In this document: one piece after another, positions 9,336 through 18,256 of the stretch
Position numbering within the stretch: the stretch's first letter is position 1
Layout: the number at the start of each line of letters is the position of its first letter
Assembly: GCA_963707145.1 (NCBI GenBank)
Contig: CAVPOQ010000008.1
Span: 1 to 64,000, forward strand
DNA: 64,000 nt
Direction: 5' to 3'
DNA from: RPQJ01 sp963707145
GTDB taxonomy: Bacteria > Pseudomonadota > Gammaproteobacteria > Steroidobacterales > Steroidobacteraceae
Notes under the pieces: model-generated
Databases searched by the model: none
Told to the model about the DNA's origin: nothing
What the model saw: only the letters and a program-made list of their open reading frames with translations
Translations under genes and position numbers: made by a program

Positions 9336-10766
9336 TCAGTCCTCGAGCTCGGCCCGTTCGGCCAGGACGGTGTTGCCGACCAGCGTGCCGCGCACCTTCA
9401 CCTCGCGGCCCGGTGCCGCGGCGAAGAAGGCGGCGGCCGCGATCGACCCGCCGTCTTTGTTCCGGAATTCGGTCTGCGCGTCGGTCGTCACCGGCACGCC
9501 GCCCACGACGAGGTTCGGCGCCGCGACCGAGGTCGCAGGCCCCTCCACTTCCACGTCCGACTCGACGTCGTCCCGCTCGATCAGCGTGGCAACGAGCCCG
9601 CCTGCGTCACGGTAGGCACGCAGCTCGACATAGTCGCCGACGCGAAGGTCCGCGAGGCCGAATCGCTCGACGTCCGCCGGACTGTGGTCCTCGTAGCGCG
9701 TGAGGGAGTTGGTACGAACGGTGGTGCCGAGCACAACCAGGGTGCCCGCCGAGGCGTTGACGGCGTCCACCTGCCCGTCGATCTCGACGTCGCTCTGCTG
9801 CCTCAGCTGCACCTTGCGCGCGACGACTCGACCCGTGGCGTCGAAGCCGCCCTCGACCTCGACGTTGGCGTTGAGCGCGAGGCTCGACGCCGTGCCGCCC
9901 TCGTAGAGCGTGCTCGCGGTGGTCGTCACGCGCTGCCCGGCGACGTCGAAGTCTGCGGCCGAGACGAAGCGGGTCACGAGGCCCTCGAGTGCCGCGGAGT
10001 CGCCCGTGGTGCCGGCGAGGGACGCGCTGCGCCGCTCTAGCTTGGTCGCGACCAGCACGCCGGAACCGTTGACGCTGCCCTGCGCCTCGACGAGATCGCC
10101 GTTGGCAGGCTGGCCGCTCGGGAAGTTGCTCAGCTGCGCGGTCGAGTAGTCGACCTGCTGCGCGTTGATGCGCAGGCGACGCGCGACCGTGTCGACGGAG
10201 CCTGCCGTGCCCTTCAATTCGACGACGGAGGAGGCGCTCTTGCGCTCGATGCGCGTCGCCTCGATGACGCCGCCGGCGGCGACCAGCCCGCTCACTTCGA
10301 TGCGGTCGCCGACCGCGAGCCCCTCGAGCGATCGCGGGGAGATTCGGTCGTCGAGCGACGTGGCGGGCCCGACCCGCACGGTCTGGCCCAGTACGACGAG
10401 CGTCCCGGCTGCGAGGTTGATCGACTGGATCGCGCCCTCGACGTCGTCGTCGTACGAGACCCTGAGCGCGAGGCCGGTGGCGCCGCCGGCGTCCACCGTG
10501 CCCTCGACACGCACGACCTGCCCGACGCGGAGGTCGGACTCGACGCCGGGCTGGCCGTCGATCGTGATCGACGCGCCGGCCGTGGAGTAGCGCACGCCGT
10601 TGACGATGACGCTGCCGAAGCCGTTGATCGGCCCCTGGGCGATCGTGATGCCGCCCCGGTCGATGCCGGCGACCTGATTGCCGCCGCTGCCGCCCCCGCC
10701 CCCGCAGCCCAGCAGGGACAGCGTGAGCAGCGCGGACAGCCATCGAATCGTGAGTCGGGTGTTCAT
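9336..10766 (-). CDS. DUF5666 domain lipoprotein
   Basis: A complete 476-residue exported lipoprotein. The leader MNTRLTIRWLSALLTLSLLGC ends in a lipobox and is followed by a glycine tract. The mature part consists of repeated DUF5666 units, each with a block like GPINGFGSVIVNGVRYST, VRVEGTVD or GRVVARKVQLR; I count five or six. It is a clear paralogue of the gene just downstream but lacks the linker and haem domain. Its start overlaps the stop of the DUF6502 gene by 4 bp (ATGA), so the two are translationally coupled. No biochemical role is known for the family. Confidence 0.85.
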   Translation of the reverse strand: MNTRLTIRWLSALLTLSLLGCGGGGGSGGNQVAGIDRGGITIAQGPINGFGSVIVNGVRYSTAGASITIDGQPGVESDLRVGQVVRVEGTVDAGGATGLALRVSYDDDVEGAIQSINLAAGTLVVLGQTVRVGPATSLDDRISPRSLEGLAVGDRIEVSGLVAAGGVIEATRIERKSASSVVELKGTAGSVDTVARRLRINAQQVDYSTAQLSNFPSGQPANGDLVEAQGSVNGSGVLVATKLERRSASLAGTTGDSAALEGLVTRFVSAADFDVAGQRVTTTASTLYEGGTASSLALNANVEVEGGFDATGRVVARKVQLRQQSDVEIDGQVDAVNASAGTLVVLGTTVRTNSLTRYEDHSPADVERFGLADLRVGDYVELRAYRDAGGLVATLIERDDVESDVEVEGPATSVAAPNLVVGGVPVTTDAQTEFRNKDGGSIAAAAFFAAAPGREVKVRGTLVGNTVLAERAELED

Positions 10767-11581
10767 CGTGGGTCTCCAGGAGTCGTGTCGTGTATCGCGT
10801 ACACGCCGATGCCGAGGCGCAGGCCCGCTTCCCCGGCCGGCGCCTCGTGAGTGCTGAGCCAGTCGTCCGCGCGTTCGAGCATCGCCTGTGCCTCACGCTC
10901 CACGAAGGCGCGGAATGCGGGCAGCTGACGCGGATCGATGCGGCGGTTCTGGGCGCGGCCTTCGAACCTCGAGGGCTCGCGCGGCTCACGCGAAAGGTTG
11001 TGCTCGATCGTCGTCGCGAGGTCCGCGAGCACGCTGCCCGAGCGTTCCACCGCCCGGCCGTCCATCGCCCGCGGCATGTAGTAGCGGCGCAGCGCCCGGT
11101 AGGACCCGTCCTCCAGGCGCTCGATGGAACCCGACTTGACGAGTTCCTTGACCAGCGCAGTCGCGGGAATGTCCCCCGCGTAGCGGCGCAGCAGCTGCGC
11201 GAACGGAGAGTCCGCGTCCGCGGCGGGCAACACGCGCGGCCGTCCGTCGGGTGCCAGGAAATCGGCATCGAGGTGCCAGCCCGTCAGCACGCGGCTGGCG
11301 TGGTTCAGGGCTTCCTCCGCGGCAGGCGGCAGCGGCGAGCGAGCCTCGCCCAGCGCACGCCGCACATCGCGGCGCGACAGCCCGGTGAGCAGCGCGACAC
11401 GCGAAATGTTGGTCGGGCGGCCCCGCAGGCCGAACTCCTCGGAGGCCGTCACGACGAACACGCTGCGCGACAGCTCGGCGAACTCCTTCCAGGTGACCCC
11501 CGACCGCAACAGCCAGCGCGCGATGGGGCGCAGCCACCGGCGGCAGGCAGTCAACACAGGTCTCTCGATGGCTATCTCCAT
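10763..11581 (-). CDS. DUF6502 family protein, putative HTH regulator
   Basis: The protein is about 272 residues from the ATG at 11581 (MEIAIERPVLTACRRW); an in-frame ATG at 11602 is an alternative. The N-terminal 90 residues carry the DUF6502 signature LLRSGVTWKEFAELSRSVFV and a helix-turn-helix-like stretch TNISRVALLTGLSRRDVRRAL. The rest is helical and ends in a short tail. It is encoded directly upstream of the DUF5666 lipoprotein and shares a 4-bp overlap, a pairing often seen in Proteobacteria. I infer that it controls this transcription unit. An inverted repeat covers its start region, consistent with autoregulation. Confidence 0.75.
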   Translation of the reverse strand: MEIAIERPVLTACRRWLRPIARWLLRSGVTWKEFAELSRSVFVVTASEEFGLRGRPTNISRVALLTGLSRRDVRRALGEARSPLPPAAEEALNHASRVLTGWHLDADFLAPDGRPRVLPAADADSPFAQLLRRYAGDIPATALVKELVKSGSIERLEDGSYRALRRYYMPRAMDGRAVERSGSVLADLATTIEHNLSREPREPSRFEGRAQNRRIDPRQLPAFRAFVEREAQAMLERADDWLSTHEAPAGEAGLRLGIGVYAIHDTTPGDPR

Positions 11582-11608
11582 ATATGGGACGCTTTGTCTC
11601 ATATGTGG
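11578..11608. promoter_or_regulatory. Inverted repeat over the DUF6502 start, putative operator
   Basis: Two 13-bp arms, CCATATATGGGAC (11578-11590) and GTCTCATATGTGG (11596-11608), pair at 11 of 13 positions across a 5-bp spacer. The repeat overlaps both candidate start codons. In a GC-rich genome this AT-rich dyad stands out and is a reasonable binding site for the encoded HTH protein. Confidence 0.45.
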
Positions 11609-11716
11609 CAGGAAACTGCAAGAGACTCCAAGTCAAATCGGGATCCGTCTCGCAGGACGAGGCGTCGGGAGGCGCTTGCGCGGGGGGAGCCGGGACTGGC
11701 GACCGGCGGGTTCCGC

Positions 11717-12502
11717 TCAGTCCACGACCGCGACCAGCAGCAGCCCGAGCGCGATGCGGTACCAGCCGAAGGGATTGAAGCTGTGCGTCTGCACGTAGCG
11801 CAGCAGCCACTTGACCGCGACGAAGGCGACGATCGCGGACACCACGAAACCCACGCCGAGCTCGGTCCAGTTCTCCTCGGCCATGTGCCCGGACTGGTAG
11901 AGATCGAACGCCTCGTAGGCGGTGGCGGCGAACATGGTCGGGATGCCGACCAGGAACGAGAACTCGGCCGCCGCGGGCCGCGAGGTCATGCCCGCGAGCA
12001 TCGCCGCGAAGATCGTCGCCGCGGAGCGCGAGGTGCCGGGGAATACGGCCGCGAGGATCTGGCCCATGCCGACCCAGAACGCAACCCGCCAGGTGAGCAC
12101 GTCGCTCGGCGGCTGGCGCTTCGCGTAGGCCTCGATCGCGAAGATCGCGACACCGCCGAGGATCAGCGCCCACGCCACGGGCGCGACGGTATCGGGCAGC
12201 TCGAGACCCATCTGCTTGGCGATGAAGCCGCCGACCACGGTGATCATCACCGCGGCCGCAAGCTTGTAGACGTAGTCGCGGTTCTCCGGCCTGGAGAAGT
12301 GCAACGCGAGGTCCCACAGGCGCCGCCAGTAGATGATCACCACCGCGAGGATCGCGCCGGCCTGGATCGCGACGTTGAAGAGATCGGAACGGCGCCCGAG
12401 CCAATGCTGCGCGATCAGCAGGTGCCCGGTGCTCGAGATCGGCAGGAACTCGGTGATGCCCTCGATGATGCCGAGCAGCACGACCTGAAGCAGACTCTCC
12501 AC
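11717..12502 (-). CDS. uppP: Undecaprenyl-diphosphatase UppP/BacA
   Basis: UppP is an inner-membrane phosphatase that recycles undecaprenyl pyrophosphate for peptidoglycan and other envelope polymers; excess activity gives bacitracin resistance. The 261-residue length is typical. Both signature blocks are present: GIIEGITEFLPISSTGHLLI at the N-terminus, with the catalytic glutamates, and FPGTSRSAATIFAAMLAGM in the middle, with the conserved PGxSRS motif. Several hydrophobic helices follow to the C-terminus. It stands as a single gene between divergent or tandem neighbours on the same strand. The start ATG at 12502 matches the family. Confidence 0.95.
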   Translation of the reverse strand: MESLLQVVLLGIIEGITEFLPISSTGHLLIAQHWLGRRSDLFNVAIQAGAILAVVIIYWRRLWDLALHFSRPENRDYVYKLAAAVMITVVGGFIAKQMGLELPDTVAPVAWALILGGVAIFAIEAYAKRQPPSDVLTWRVAFWVGMGQILAAVFPGTSRSAATIFAAMLAGMTSRPAAAEFSFLVGIPTMFAATAYEAFDLYQSGHMAEENWTELGVGFVVSAIVAFVAVKWLLRYVQTHSFNPFGWYRIALGLLLVAVVD

Positions 12503-12647
12503 GTGCCTCCCGCGGTCCGGACCGGGGCAGAGAAAGGGCGCGCATCATACGGGCCGGGCATCCCGTCGCCAAACCGGCGGCCGGCGACTGCGCGACGCGG
12601 ATCACGGATCCGCGAGGCTGGCCGGCCGGGCCTGCTCGCTCCTGAAC

Positions 12648-13715
12648 TCACGAGCGGGTCGACGCCCGCCACTGCGACGGGCCCATTCCGGACCAGCGGC
12701 GGAACGCGAACGTCAGCGCACTGGCGTTTGCGTATCCGAGCTGCACGGCAATCTCGCCGACCGGCATGGCAGTACCGCGCAGCAGCTGGCGTGCCATCGC
12801 GTAGCGGGCCTCGCTGCGCAGTTCGGCGAAGCTGGTCCCGGCGTCCGCGAGGCGGCGATTGAGCGTCCGCACGCCGATGCCGAGACTCCGCGCCGCGTCC
12901 GCCACCGACGCGCCGCGCACGGCGAGCAGCGACGGCAGCATCCTGCGCAGCCGGCTCGCCACGTCCTCGCCCGCCTGCGATGCGAGCTCGTCGATGCGCT
13001 GGCGCATCATCAGGTGCAGCAGCGGATCGGCGGTCGATAGCGGCCGGTCCAACCACGAGGCTGCGATGACCAGCCCCGTGTCGGTGGCGTCGAAGACGAG
13101 CGGTGCCTGGAAGAACCGCTGGTAGGGTCCCGTGTCCTGCGGACGCTCGCGCGCGAGACGCACCTCGACGGGTGCTCCGCCGTGCCCGCAGAGCACGCGC
13201 ATCGCGTTGAAGATGATGGCGGCGGCCATGTCGACGATCTGCTCACGGCCCGCGGCTTCGTGCGCGAGGATCGTGTGGCCGAAGCGCGCGTAACGCCCGT
13301 CCTCGACGAGTTCGGTGGTGGCATTCGGGTTGTGCAGCGGGAAGTACCGAATGCCGGCTTCGAGCGCGGTGCGCACGTCCGGGGCACTCTGCACGAGGAA
13401 GCCGACGAGCCCGAACGACGAGAGTCCGGCCCTCTGGCCCACCAGCAGGCCGAAGTGGGGACAACCCGCGGCCTCGGCGCAGCGGATCAGCAGGCGGGAG
13501 CGTACCTCGTAGGGGAGCACGTAGTCGGGCTGGTCGAAATGCGACGGCGCCAGGCCGAATTCGGCAACCAGCGGCGTCGGGTCGACGCCCTGCTCCCGAA
13601 GCAGCGAGGGCACGGACATCGTGGGCGCCATGCGGACCATGCCCCTCGGCACGAGGGTCCGGGACGCAGTGTCCGGCACCGAGGCGCGTCGCTGGCCGAT
13701 CGAAGACGTGGGCAT
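12648..13715 (-). CDS. AraC-family transcriptional regulator (OruR/ArgR-like sensor domain)
   Basis: The protein has an N-terminal arabinose-binding-like domain of about 190 residues, with the block GLLVGQRAGLSSFGLVGFLV typical of OruR-type regulators. A C-terminal pair of helix-turn-helix motifs (VADAARSLGIGVRTLNRRLA; MPVGEIAVQLGYANASALTF) completes it. The ORF opens at 13715, but the first 30 residues are atypical. Starts at 13631 (MAPTMSVPSLL) or 13619 are more like homologues. It is transcribed away from the PAS kinase gene. The effector cannot be told from sequence, and no obvious target operon is adjacent. Confidence 0.85.
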   Translation of the reverse strand: MPTSSIGQRRASVPDTASRTLVPRGMVRMAPTMSVPSLLREQGVDPTPLVAEFGLAPSHFDQPDYVLPYEVRSRLLIRCAEAAGCPHFGLLVGQRAGLSSFGLVGFLVQSAPDVRTALEAGIRYFPLHNPNATTELVEDGRYARFGHTILAHEAAGREQIVDMAAAIIFNAMRVLCGHGGAPVEVRLARERPQDTGPYQRFFQAPLVFDATDTGLVIAASWLDRPLSTADPLLHLMMRQRIDELASQAGEDVASRLRRMLPSLLAVRGASVADAARSLGIGVRTLNRRLADAGTSFAELRSEARYAMARQLLRGTAMPVGEIAVQLGYANASALTFAFRRWSGMGPSQWRASTRS

Positions 13716-13990
13716 GCGGAAACCCCGTAGCAGGCTGTCGTCCGATCATAAATCACTGTCGTGTTTTCGTAATCAGCGCGCAACCGCCGGTGTGACAATA
13801 AGCGACTGAGCACAGGGACGTGCTCCTCGCCTCCACCCCGCCTAACCAACTGATGCGCAGCACTTTTCGGCTGGTGCGCCGTGCTTCGGACGGTACGCAT
13901 TGCGCCTGCAGCGGTTGCGCGGCAACGTGCCGGCGCGGACGGCGCCCCGACGCCTGCGGGGCCGCGCACACTCAGCGAGGAACCGGCGAC

Positions 13991-15259
13991 ATGGCACGAA
14001 TGCTGCGGTCGGACCTGCCCGCGACTTTGCCCGTGGTGGCCACCGGCCTGCCACGGAACGTGATCGAGATGGCCCTGCAGGGCAGCGGCGTCGGGATCTG
14101 GGACTGGGACATCGCAAGCGGACGGTCCACCTACACTCCGATCAACAAGTGGATCCTCGGCTATGAGGACTCCGACGAGCTGGGCAACACGTTCGCCGAA
14201 CTGATCGCGAAGATCCACCCGGAGGACGCCCTCGAGATGCGCTCGAGGGTGGACCGGTACCTGCGCGGGGAGGCGCCGACCTACGCCGCGGAGTTCCGCG
14301 TGCTGCGCAAGGACGGGACCTTTGCGTGGTTCGAGTCGCGCGGTACGGTGGTGGAGCGCGGGCCGCAAGGCGAGCCGCTGCGCATGTTGGGCATCCACCT
14401 CGACATCAGCGACCGCAAGGCCAACGAGCATTTGCGCCGGGAACTCGAGAGCGCGCTGCGCTGCAACCAGGAGAAGCTGCAGCAACTGGTGCGCCTGCAG
14501 ACGAGCAGGCTGGTCGATGCCGCCGATGCAGCCGAACAGGGCAACCGCGCCAAGAACATACTGCTCGCAAACGTCGGCCGCGAACTCGGCATTCCGCTCG
14601 GCGCGGTGGTCGAAGCCTGCTCTCAGCTGCTCGACGGAAGCGCGGGCGAGCTGCCGGCGCAGGCCCGCGACCACCTCGAGCGCATCCGGCAGTCGGGCCG
14701 GCGGCTGTCCGAGAGCGTCGGGCGGCTGCTCGACGTGAGCAGCATCGAGTCGAACACGCTCGAGATCCTGGCCACGTCGGTCGACCTGCGCCACGTGCTC
14801 GAGGAGCAGTGCGAGGCGATGCAGGCAAGCGCGCAGGCACGCGGCATCGAACTGCGCGCCTTGATCTGCAGCGAGGATCTCGTCGTGTTTGCCGACCGGG
14901 CGCGTCTCGCGCAGGTGGTCCGCGAGTTGCTCAGCAACGCCATCCGGTTCACCGGACATGGCCACGTGCAGGTGCGCGCGCGGCCCTTCGAAGGCTGGGT
15001 GATGGTCGAGGTCCAGGACACCGGCGTCGGCATTTCGCCGGAGCGCCAGGCGACCCTGTTCCACGCGTTCCAGCCGATCGCGGCCGGGCAGCAGGTGCTG
15101 CGCCCCGGGCTCGGGCTCGGGCTCTCGATCAGCCGCGCACTGATCGATGCGATGGCCGGCTCCATGGGCGTGGCAAGCAGAATCGGCCGCGGCAGCCGCT
15201 TCTGGTTCACGCTGCCGCTGGCCGCCAGCGTCCAGCGGATGAGCCCGACGCGGCACTGA
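13991..15259 (+). CDS. PAS-domain histidine-kinase-like protein lacking the H-box histidine
   Basis: This 422-residue protein has a PAS_3 domain (about residues 30-140: GVGIWDWDIASGRSTY ... EFRVLRKDGTFAWFESRG), a coiled linker, a HisKA-like dimerisation helix and a complete HATPase domain. The ATPase part shows the N box (ELLSNAIRFT), G1 (DTGVGIS) and G2 (GLGLGLSIS). The H-box, normally a SHEL motif, reads NVGRELGIP, so Arg197 replaces the phospho-acceptor histidine. No receiver domain or response regulator lies nearby. It may act as a pseudokinase or regulate another kinase by dimerisation. No transmembrane segment is seen, so it should be cytoplasmic. Confidence 0.85.
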   Translation: MARMLRSDLPATLPVVATGLPRNVIEMALQGSGVGIWDWDIASGRSTYTPINKWILGYEDSDELGNTFAELIAKIHPEDALEMRSRVDRYLRGEAPTYAAEFRVLRKDGTFAWFESRGTVVERGPQGEPLRMLGIHLDISDRKANEHLRRELESALRCNQEKLQQLVRLQTSRLVDAADAAEQGNRAKNILLANVGRELGIPLGAVVEACSQLLDGSAGELPAQARDHLERIRQSGRRLSESVGRLLDVSSIESNTLEILATSVDLRHVLEEQCEAMQASAQARGIELRALICSEDLVVFADRARLAQVVRELLSNAIRFTGHGHVQVRARPFEGWVMVEVQDTGVGISPERQATLFHAFQPIAAGQQVLRPGLGLGLSISRALIDAMAGSMGVASRIGRGSRFWFTLPLAASVQRMSPTRH

Positions 15260-15408
15260 GACGACCGCGGGGCAGACGCCGGCGAGAGGTCCGCCGAAGG
15301 CGCGCGGACTGAACCGGGGGGAGCCTGCCGCGGCCGGGCACGCGGCCGCTTGACTCGGCCGGACATTCCGTCAGTCTTTGTGGTCATAGAGGCCATCCGG
15401 GCGGCCCC

Positions 15409-15783
15409 ATGCCGAACGACATCGCGCACTTCGCCATCCATGCCGACGACTGCCGGCGCGCCAGGACCTTTTACGAACAGGTGTTCGGCTGGACGTTCGA
15501 GCCCTGGGGACCACCGGACTTCTGGCGCATCCAGACCAGCCCCGGCGCCGTCCACGGCGCACTCCAGCAACGCCGCGAACCGCTGAGCGGCGCCGGCATG
15601 CGCGGCTACGAGTGCACGATCTCAGTGGCGGACGTCGCGGCCACGGCGGCCGCGATCGCAGCGCACGGAGGAACCATCACGCTGCCGCCCTTCCCCATCG
15701 AGGGAGTCGGCACGCTGCTGATGTTCCGCGATACCGAGGGAAACGCCGCCGGGGCGATGCAGTACGTCGCAGGCGCCGATTGA
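15409..15783 (+). CDS. VOC (glyoxalase/bleomycin-resistance) superfamily protein
   Basis: A 124-residue single-domain protein of the vicinal-oxygen-chelate fold. It starts MPNDIAHFAIHADDCRRART with the first metal-side histidine, continues with FYEQVFGWTFEPWGPPDFW, and ends with FRDTEGNAAGAMQ, the typical second betaalphabetabetabeta unit. Proteins of this form include enzymes and small-molecule binders, and the substrate is not predictable here. It is followed after 46 bp by the FabY-like gene on the same strand, so the two may be co-transcribed. The first ATG at 15409 is preceded by a purine-poor region and the RBS is weak. Confidence 0.8.
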   Translation: MPNDIAHFAIHADDCRRARTFYEQVFGWTFEPWGPPDFWRIQTSPGAVHGALQQRREPLSGAGMRGYECTISVADVAATAAAIAAHGGTITLPPFPIEGVGTLLMFRDTEGNAAGAMQYVAGAD

Positions 15784-15829
15784 GCACCGAGCTGCAAGGA
15801 TCGCCCGTGCCGCGAGGGTCCGCCTGACG

Positions 15830-17662
15830 ATGAAACCCATGGCAGTCATCGCAGGCGTCGGCGGCATCAACGCGGCCGGTCGCAGCTCGGCCCACCACGG
15901 CTACCGGCGCTCGGTCATCGACACCCTCGACCAGAACCTTGCGCGCGAGACGATGCGCAGCCTGGCGGGCCTGATGGGCATCGACGGGGAGATCGACGCC
16001 GAGACGCGTCGCTACATCCTCGAGCACACGCTGGTGCGCGGCCTCGAGCCGGACTTCCTCGACCCGCTCGACGTGGCGGGAAACTGCAGGGCGCGCGTGG
16101 CACCGGGAGCGGGCCCGACGTCCTTCCTCGTGTCGCCGCGGGACCTCCCCGAGCGCCTGCCAGAGGGCTGGCAGGTGCGGGAAAGCAGTCCACGCGGCGT
16201 CACTGTCGAGATCTCCGCGGATGCGCAGGTCCTGCTGCCGGTGACCAGGGCGCTCGAGGTCAGCGCGGCGGGGCAACTGCCGACCGGCTTCGATCCGAAG
16301 GCGCTCTATCCCGGCCGCGGCCACCCGAGAGCAGTCCAGATCGCGCTGTTTGCGGCCAACGACGCCCTCGGGTCGCTCGGCATCGACTGGAGCGAACTGA
16401 TGCGGCACGTGGCGCCCAACCGGGTGAGCGTGTATGCGGGCAGCGCGATGGGGCAGCTCGACCAGGAGGGCACCGGGGGCCTCCTCAGTGCGCGTCATCG
16501 CGGCCTGCGACCCACGTCGAAGCAGGTACCGCTGGGCCTCGCGCAGATGGCCGCGGACTTCGTCAACGCCTACGTGCTCGGGAGCGTCGGACAGACCGGG
16601 CACAACATGGGAGCCTGCGCGACGTTCCTCTACAACCTCAGGCACGGGCTGTTCGACATCGAGTCCGGCCGCGCGCGCGTGGTCCTGGTCGGCGGCACGG
16701 AGGCTCCGCTGAGTCCCGACGTGATCGAAGGCCTCTCGACGATGGGGGCCCTGGGAACGGACAAGGCGCTGCTCGAACTGGACCGCCACCTGGGTGCGAC
16801 CGAGCCGGACCTGCGTCGCGCCTGCCGTCCGTTCGGCGAGAACTGCGGCTTCACCATCGCCGAGGGGGCGCAGTTCGTCGTGCTGCTCGACGATGCGCTG
16901 GCAGTGGAACTCGGCGCGACCGTCCATGGGGCGGTGACCGACGTCCAGGTGCACGCCGACGGCTACAAGAAGTCGATCTCGTCGCCGGGCGTGGGTAACT
17001 ACATCACCTTCGCCCGGGCCGTCGCGCGAGCGATGCGGGACATCGGCGAAGGGTCGATACGCGACCGCAGTTTCGTGCAGGCACACGGCACCGGCACTCC
17101 GCAGAACCGCACGTCGGAGTCGCAGATCCTCAACCGGGTCGCCCAGGCGTTCGGCATCGAGGACTGGCCGGTCGCCGCGATCAAGTGCTTCGTGGGCCAC
17201 ACGATGGCGGCCGCGGGTGGCGACCAGCTCGCATCCACGCTCGGGGTGTTCGAGCACGGCATCGTGCCGGGGATCGTTACGATCGACGGGGTGGCGGCGG
17301 ACGTGGAGCGCGATCGCCTGAGGATCTCGCCGAGCCCGCTGCAGCGTTCGCCGGCCGACTGGGACGCGTCCTTCCTGAACGCCAAGGGCTTCGGCGGCAA
17401 CAATGCCACCGCGACCATCGCATCGCCGCGAATCGCCCTGGGCTGGCTCGAGGAGCGGCACGGCGCCGGCGCGCTGGCGGCGTGGCGACGGCGCAATGAG
17501 GTGGTCGTGCAGCAGGCGGTCGACTGGGACCGTTCACTGACCGAAGGCAGCGCGGAGATCGTCTACCGCTTCGATCACGAGGTGCGCACCGAGGAGCACG
17601 TCCGCATCGAGGGCGGCACCCTGCACATCGAAGGGCTTGCGCCCATCCCGCTGCTGGATTGA
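15830..17662 (+). CDS. fabY: Beta-ketoacyl synthase, FabY type
   Basis: A large 610-residue ketoacyl synthase resembling FabY, the enzyme that starts fatty-acid synthesis in Pseudomonas aeruginosa by condensing acetyl-CoA with malonyl-ACP. The N-terminus GVGGINAAGRSSAHHGYRR is characteristic of FabY. Catalytic residues are visible: Cys263 in NMGACATF, His419 in QAHGTGTPQN, and Lys452 with His457 in KCFVGHTMAAAG. The length exceeds FabF or FabB by about 200 residues, as expected for FabY. It follows a VOC gene and ends at a strong hairpin. No fab cluster is adjacent. The FabY name rests on sequence resemblance recalled, not on a search. Confidence 0.8.
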   Translation: MKPMAVIAGVGGINAAGRSSAHHGYRRSVIDTLDQNLARETMRSLAGLMGIDGEIDAETRRYILEHTLVRGLEPDFLDPLDVAGNCRARVAPGAGPTSFLVSPRDLPERLPEGWQVRESSPRGVTVEISADAQVLLPVTRALEVSAAGQLPTGFDPKALYPGRGHPRAVQIALFAANDALGSLGIDWSELMRHVAPNRVSVYAGSAMGQLDQEGTGGLLSARHRGLRPTSKQVPLGLAQMAADFVNAYVLGSVGQTGHNMGACATFLYNLRHGLFDIESGRARVVLVGGTEAPLSPDVIEGLSTMGALGTDKALLELDRHLGATEPDLRRACRPFGENCGFTIAEGAQFVVLLDDALAVELGATVHGAVTDVQVHADGYKKSISSPGVGNYITFARAVARAMRDIGEGSIRDRSFVQAHGTGTPQNRTSESQILNRVAQAFGIEDWPVAAIKCFVGHTMAAAGGDQLASTLGVFEHGIVPGIVTIDGVAADVERDRLRISPSPLQRSPADWDASFLNAKGFGGNNATATIASPRIALGWLEERHGAGALAAWRRRNEVVVQQAVDWDRSLTEGSAEIVYRFDHEVRTEEHVRIEGGTLHIEGLAPIPLLD

Positions 17663-17689
17663 ATCGTCGTCCGCGCCTTGCGCGCGGAA

Positions 17690-17732
17690 GCGTGCGGAGG
17701 CTGTCGCCTCCGCACGCCGCCTGCAGGTTTTT
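17690..17732 (+). terminator. Hairpin terminator downstream of fabY
   Basis: A perfect 12-bp stem (GCGTGCGGAGGC with GCCTCCGCACGC, loop TGTC, 17690-17717) follows the fabY stop by 27 bp. A T5 run begins 10 bp after the stem, a little far for a classic terminator. It also separates fabY from the convergent RRM gene. Confidence 0.55.
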
Positions 17733-17997
17733 ACCAGGCGCGGCGGGGGCGATCGCCCTTGGGCTGGGCCTCGTTGACCTTCAACGCGCGGCCGTCCATC
17801 TGGTGGCCGTTGAGGCTCTGGATGGCTCGGGCGGCGTCGGCATTCGACATCTCCACGAAGCCGAAGCCGCGCGGCTGACCGGTGTCACGGTCCGTGATCA
17901 GGGCAACGGACTCGACCGTGCCGTGCGTCGCGAACAACGTGCGGACCGCCGCTTCGTCGGCCGTGAAAGGAAGGTTACCTACGTAGATCTTGCTCAT
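17731..17997 (-). CDS. RRM-type RNA-binding protein
   Basis: A small 88-residue protein made of one RNA-recognition motif. The two RNP motifs are intact: RNP2 is KIYVGNLPF (residues 3-11) and RNP1 is RGFGFVEM. A short tail (QPKGDRPRRAW) is basic. Bacterial RRM proteins of this size are often cold-induced and act as RNA chaperones or modulators of mRNA stability. The ATG at 17997 is chosen because the motif begins two residues in. The longer frame upstream is an open leader. The gene is divergent from infA across a 529-bp gap with a candidate promoter and hairpin. Confidence 0.9.
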   Translation of the reverse strand: MSKIYVGNLPFTADEAAVRTLFATHGTVESVALITDRDTGQPRGFGFVEMSNADAARAIQSLNGHQMDGRALKVNEAQPKGDRPRRAW

Positions 17998-18130
17998 TTG
18001 AAAATACTCACTGACTGCGGGCCCTGCGGACCACACCCCAACAGCGGGACGTGGCTGGGGACCCGGGGAAACAGGCATTCGAGGCTGCGCGACTGATTTC
18101 CCCGCCAAAGTCGCAGGACGATCACAGGCG

Positions 18131-18256
18131 CGTGGCAACGGTGCCACGTGGATCGGAAACTCTTCGACTTAGCGCTCTGGAGGCCGGGTGACGCCGGGAA
18201 TGGCGAGTCCGGTCCGGGACTGAAAAGAGAAGGGTGACTACCCGCGGCGGAGTATA
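18131..18256 (-). promoter_or_regulatory. Candidate promoter and long 5' leader of the RRM gene
   Basis: On the minus strand a TATACT -10-like box lies at 18251-18256, giving a leader of about 240 nt before the RRM start. The -35 side is unclear. Within the leader a perfect 7-bp stem with a four-base loop sits at 18131-18148 (CGTGGCA/TGCCACG). Long structured leaders are common on cold-shock mRNAs. The rest of the 17998-18526 gap shows nothing else I recognise. Confidence 0.35.

Noticed and set aside
7638..10040. 800-codon plus-strand ORF
   Set aside because: Antisense of the two DUF5666 genes. Its Arg/Asp-rich translation is a mirror of their codon bias.
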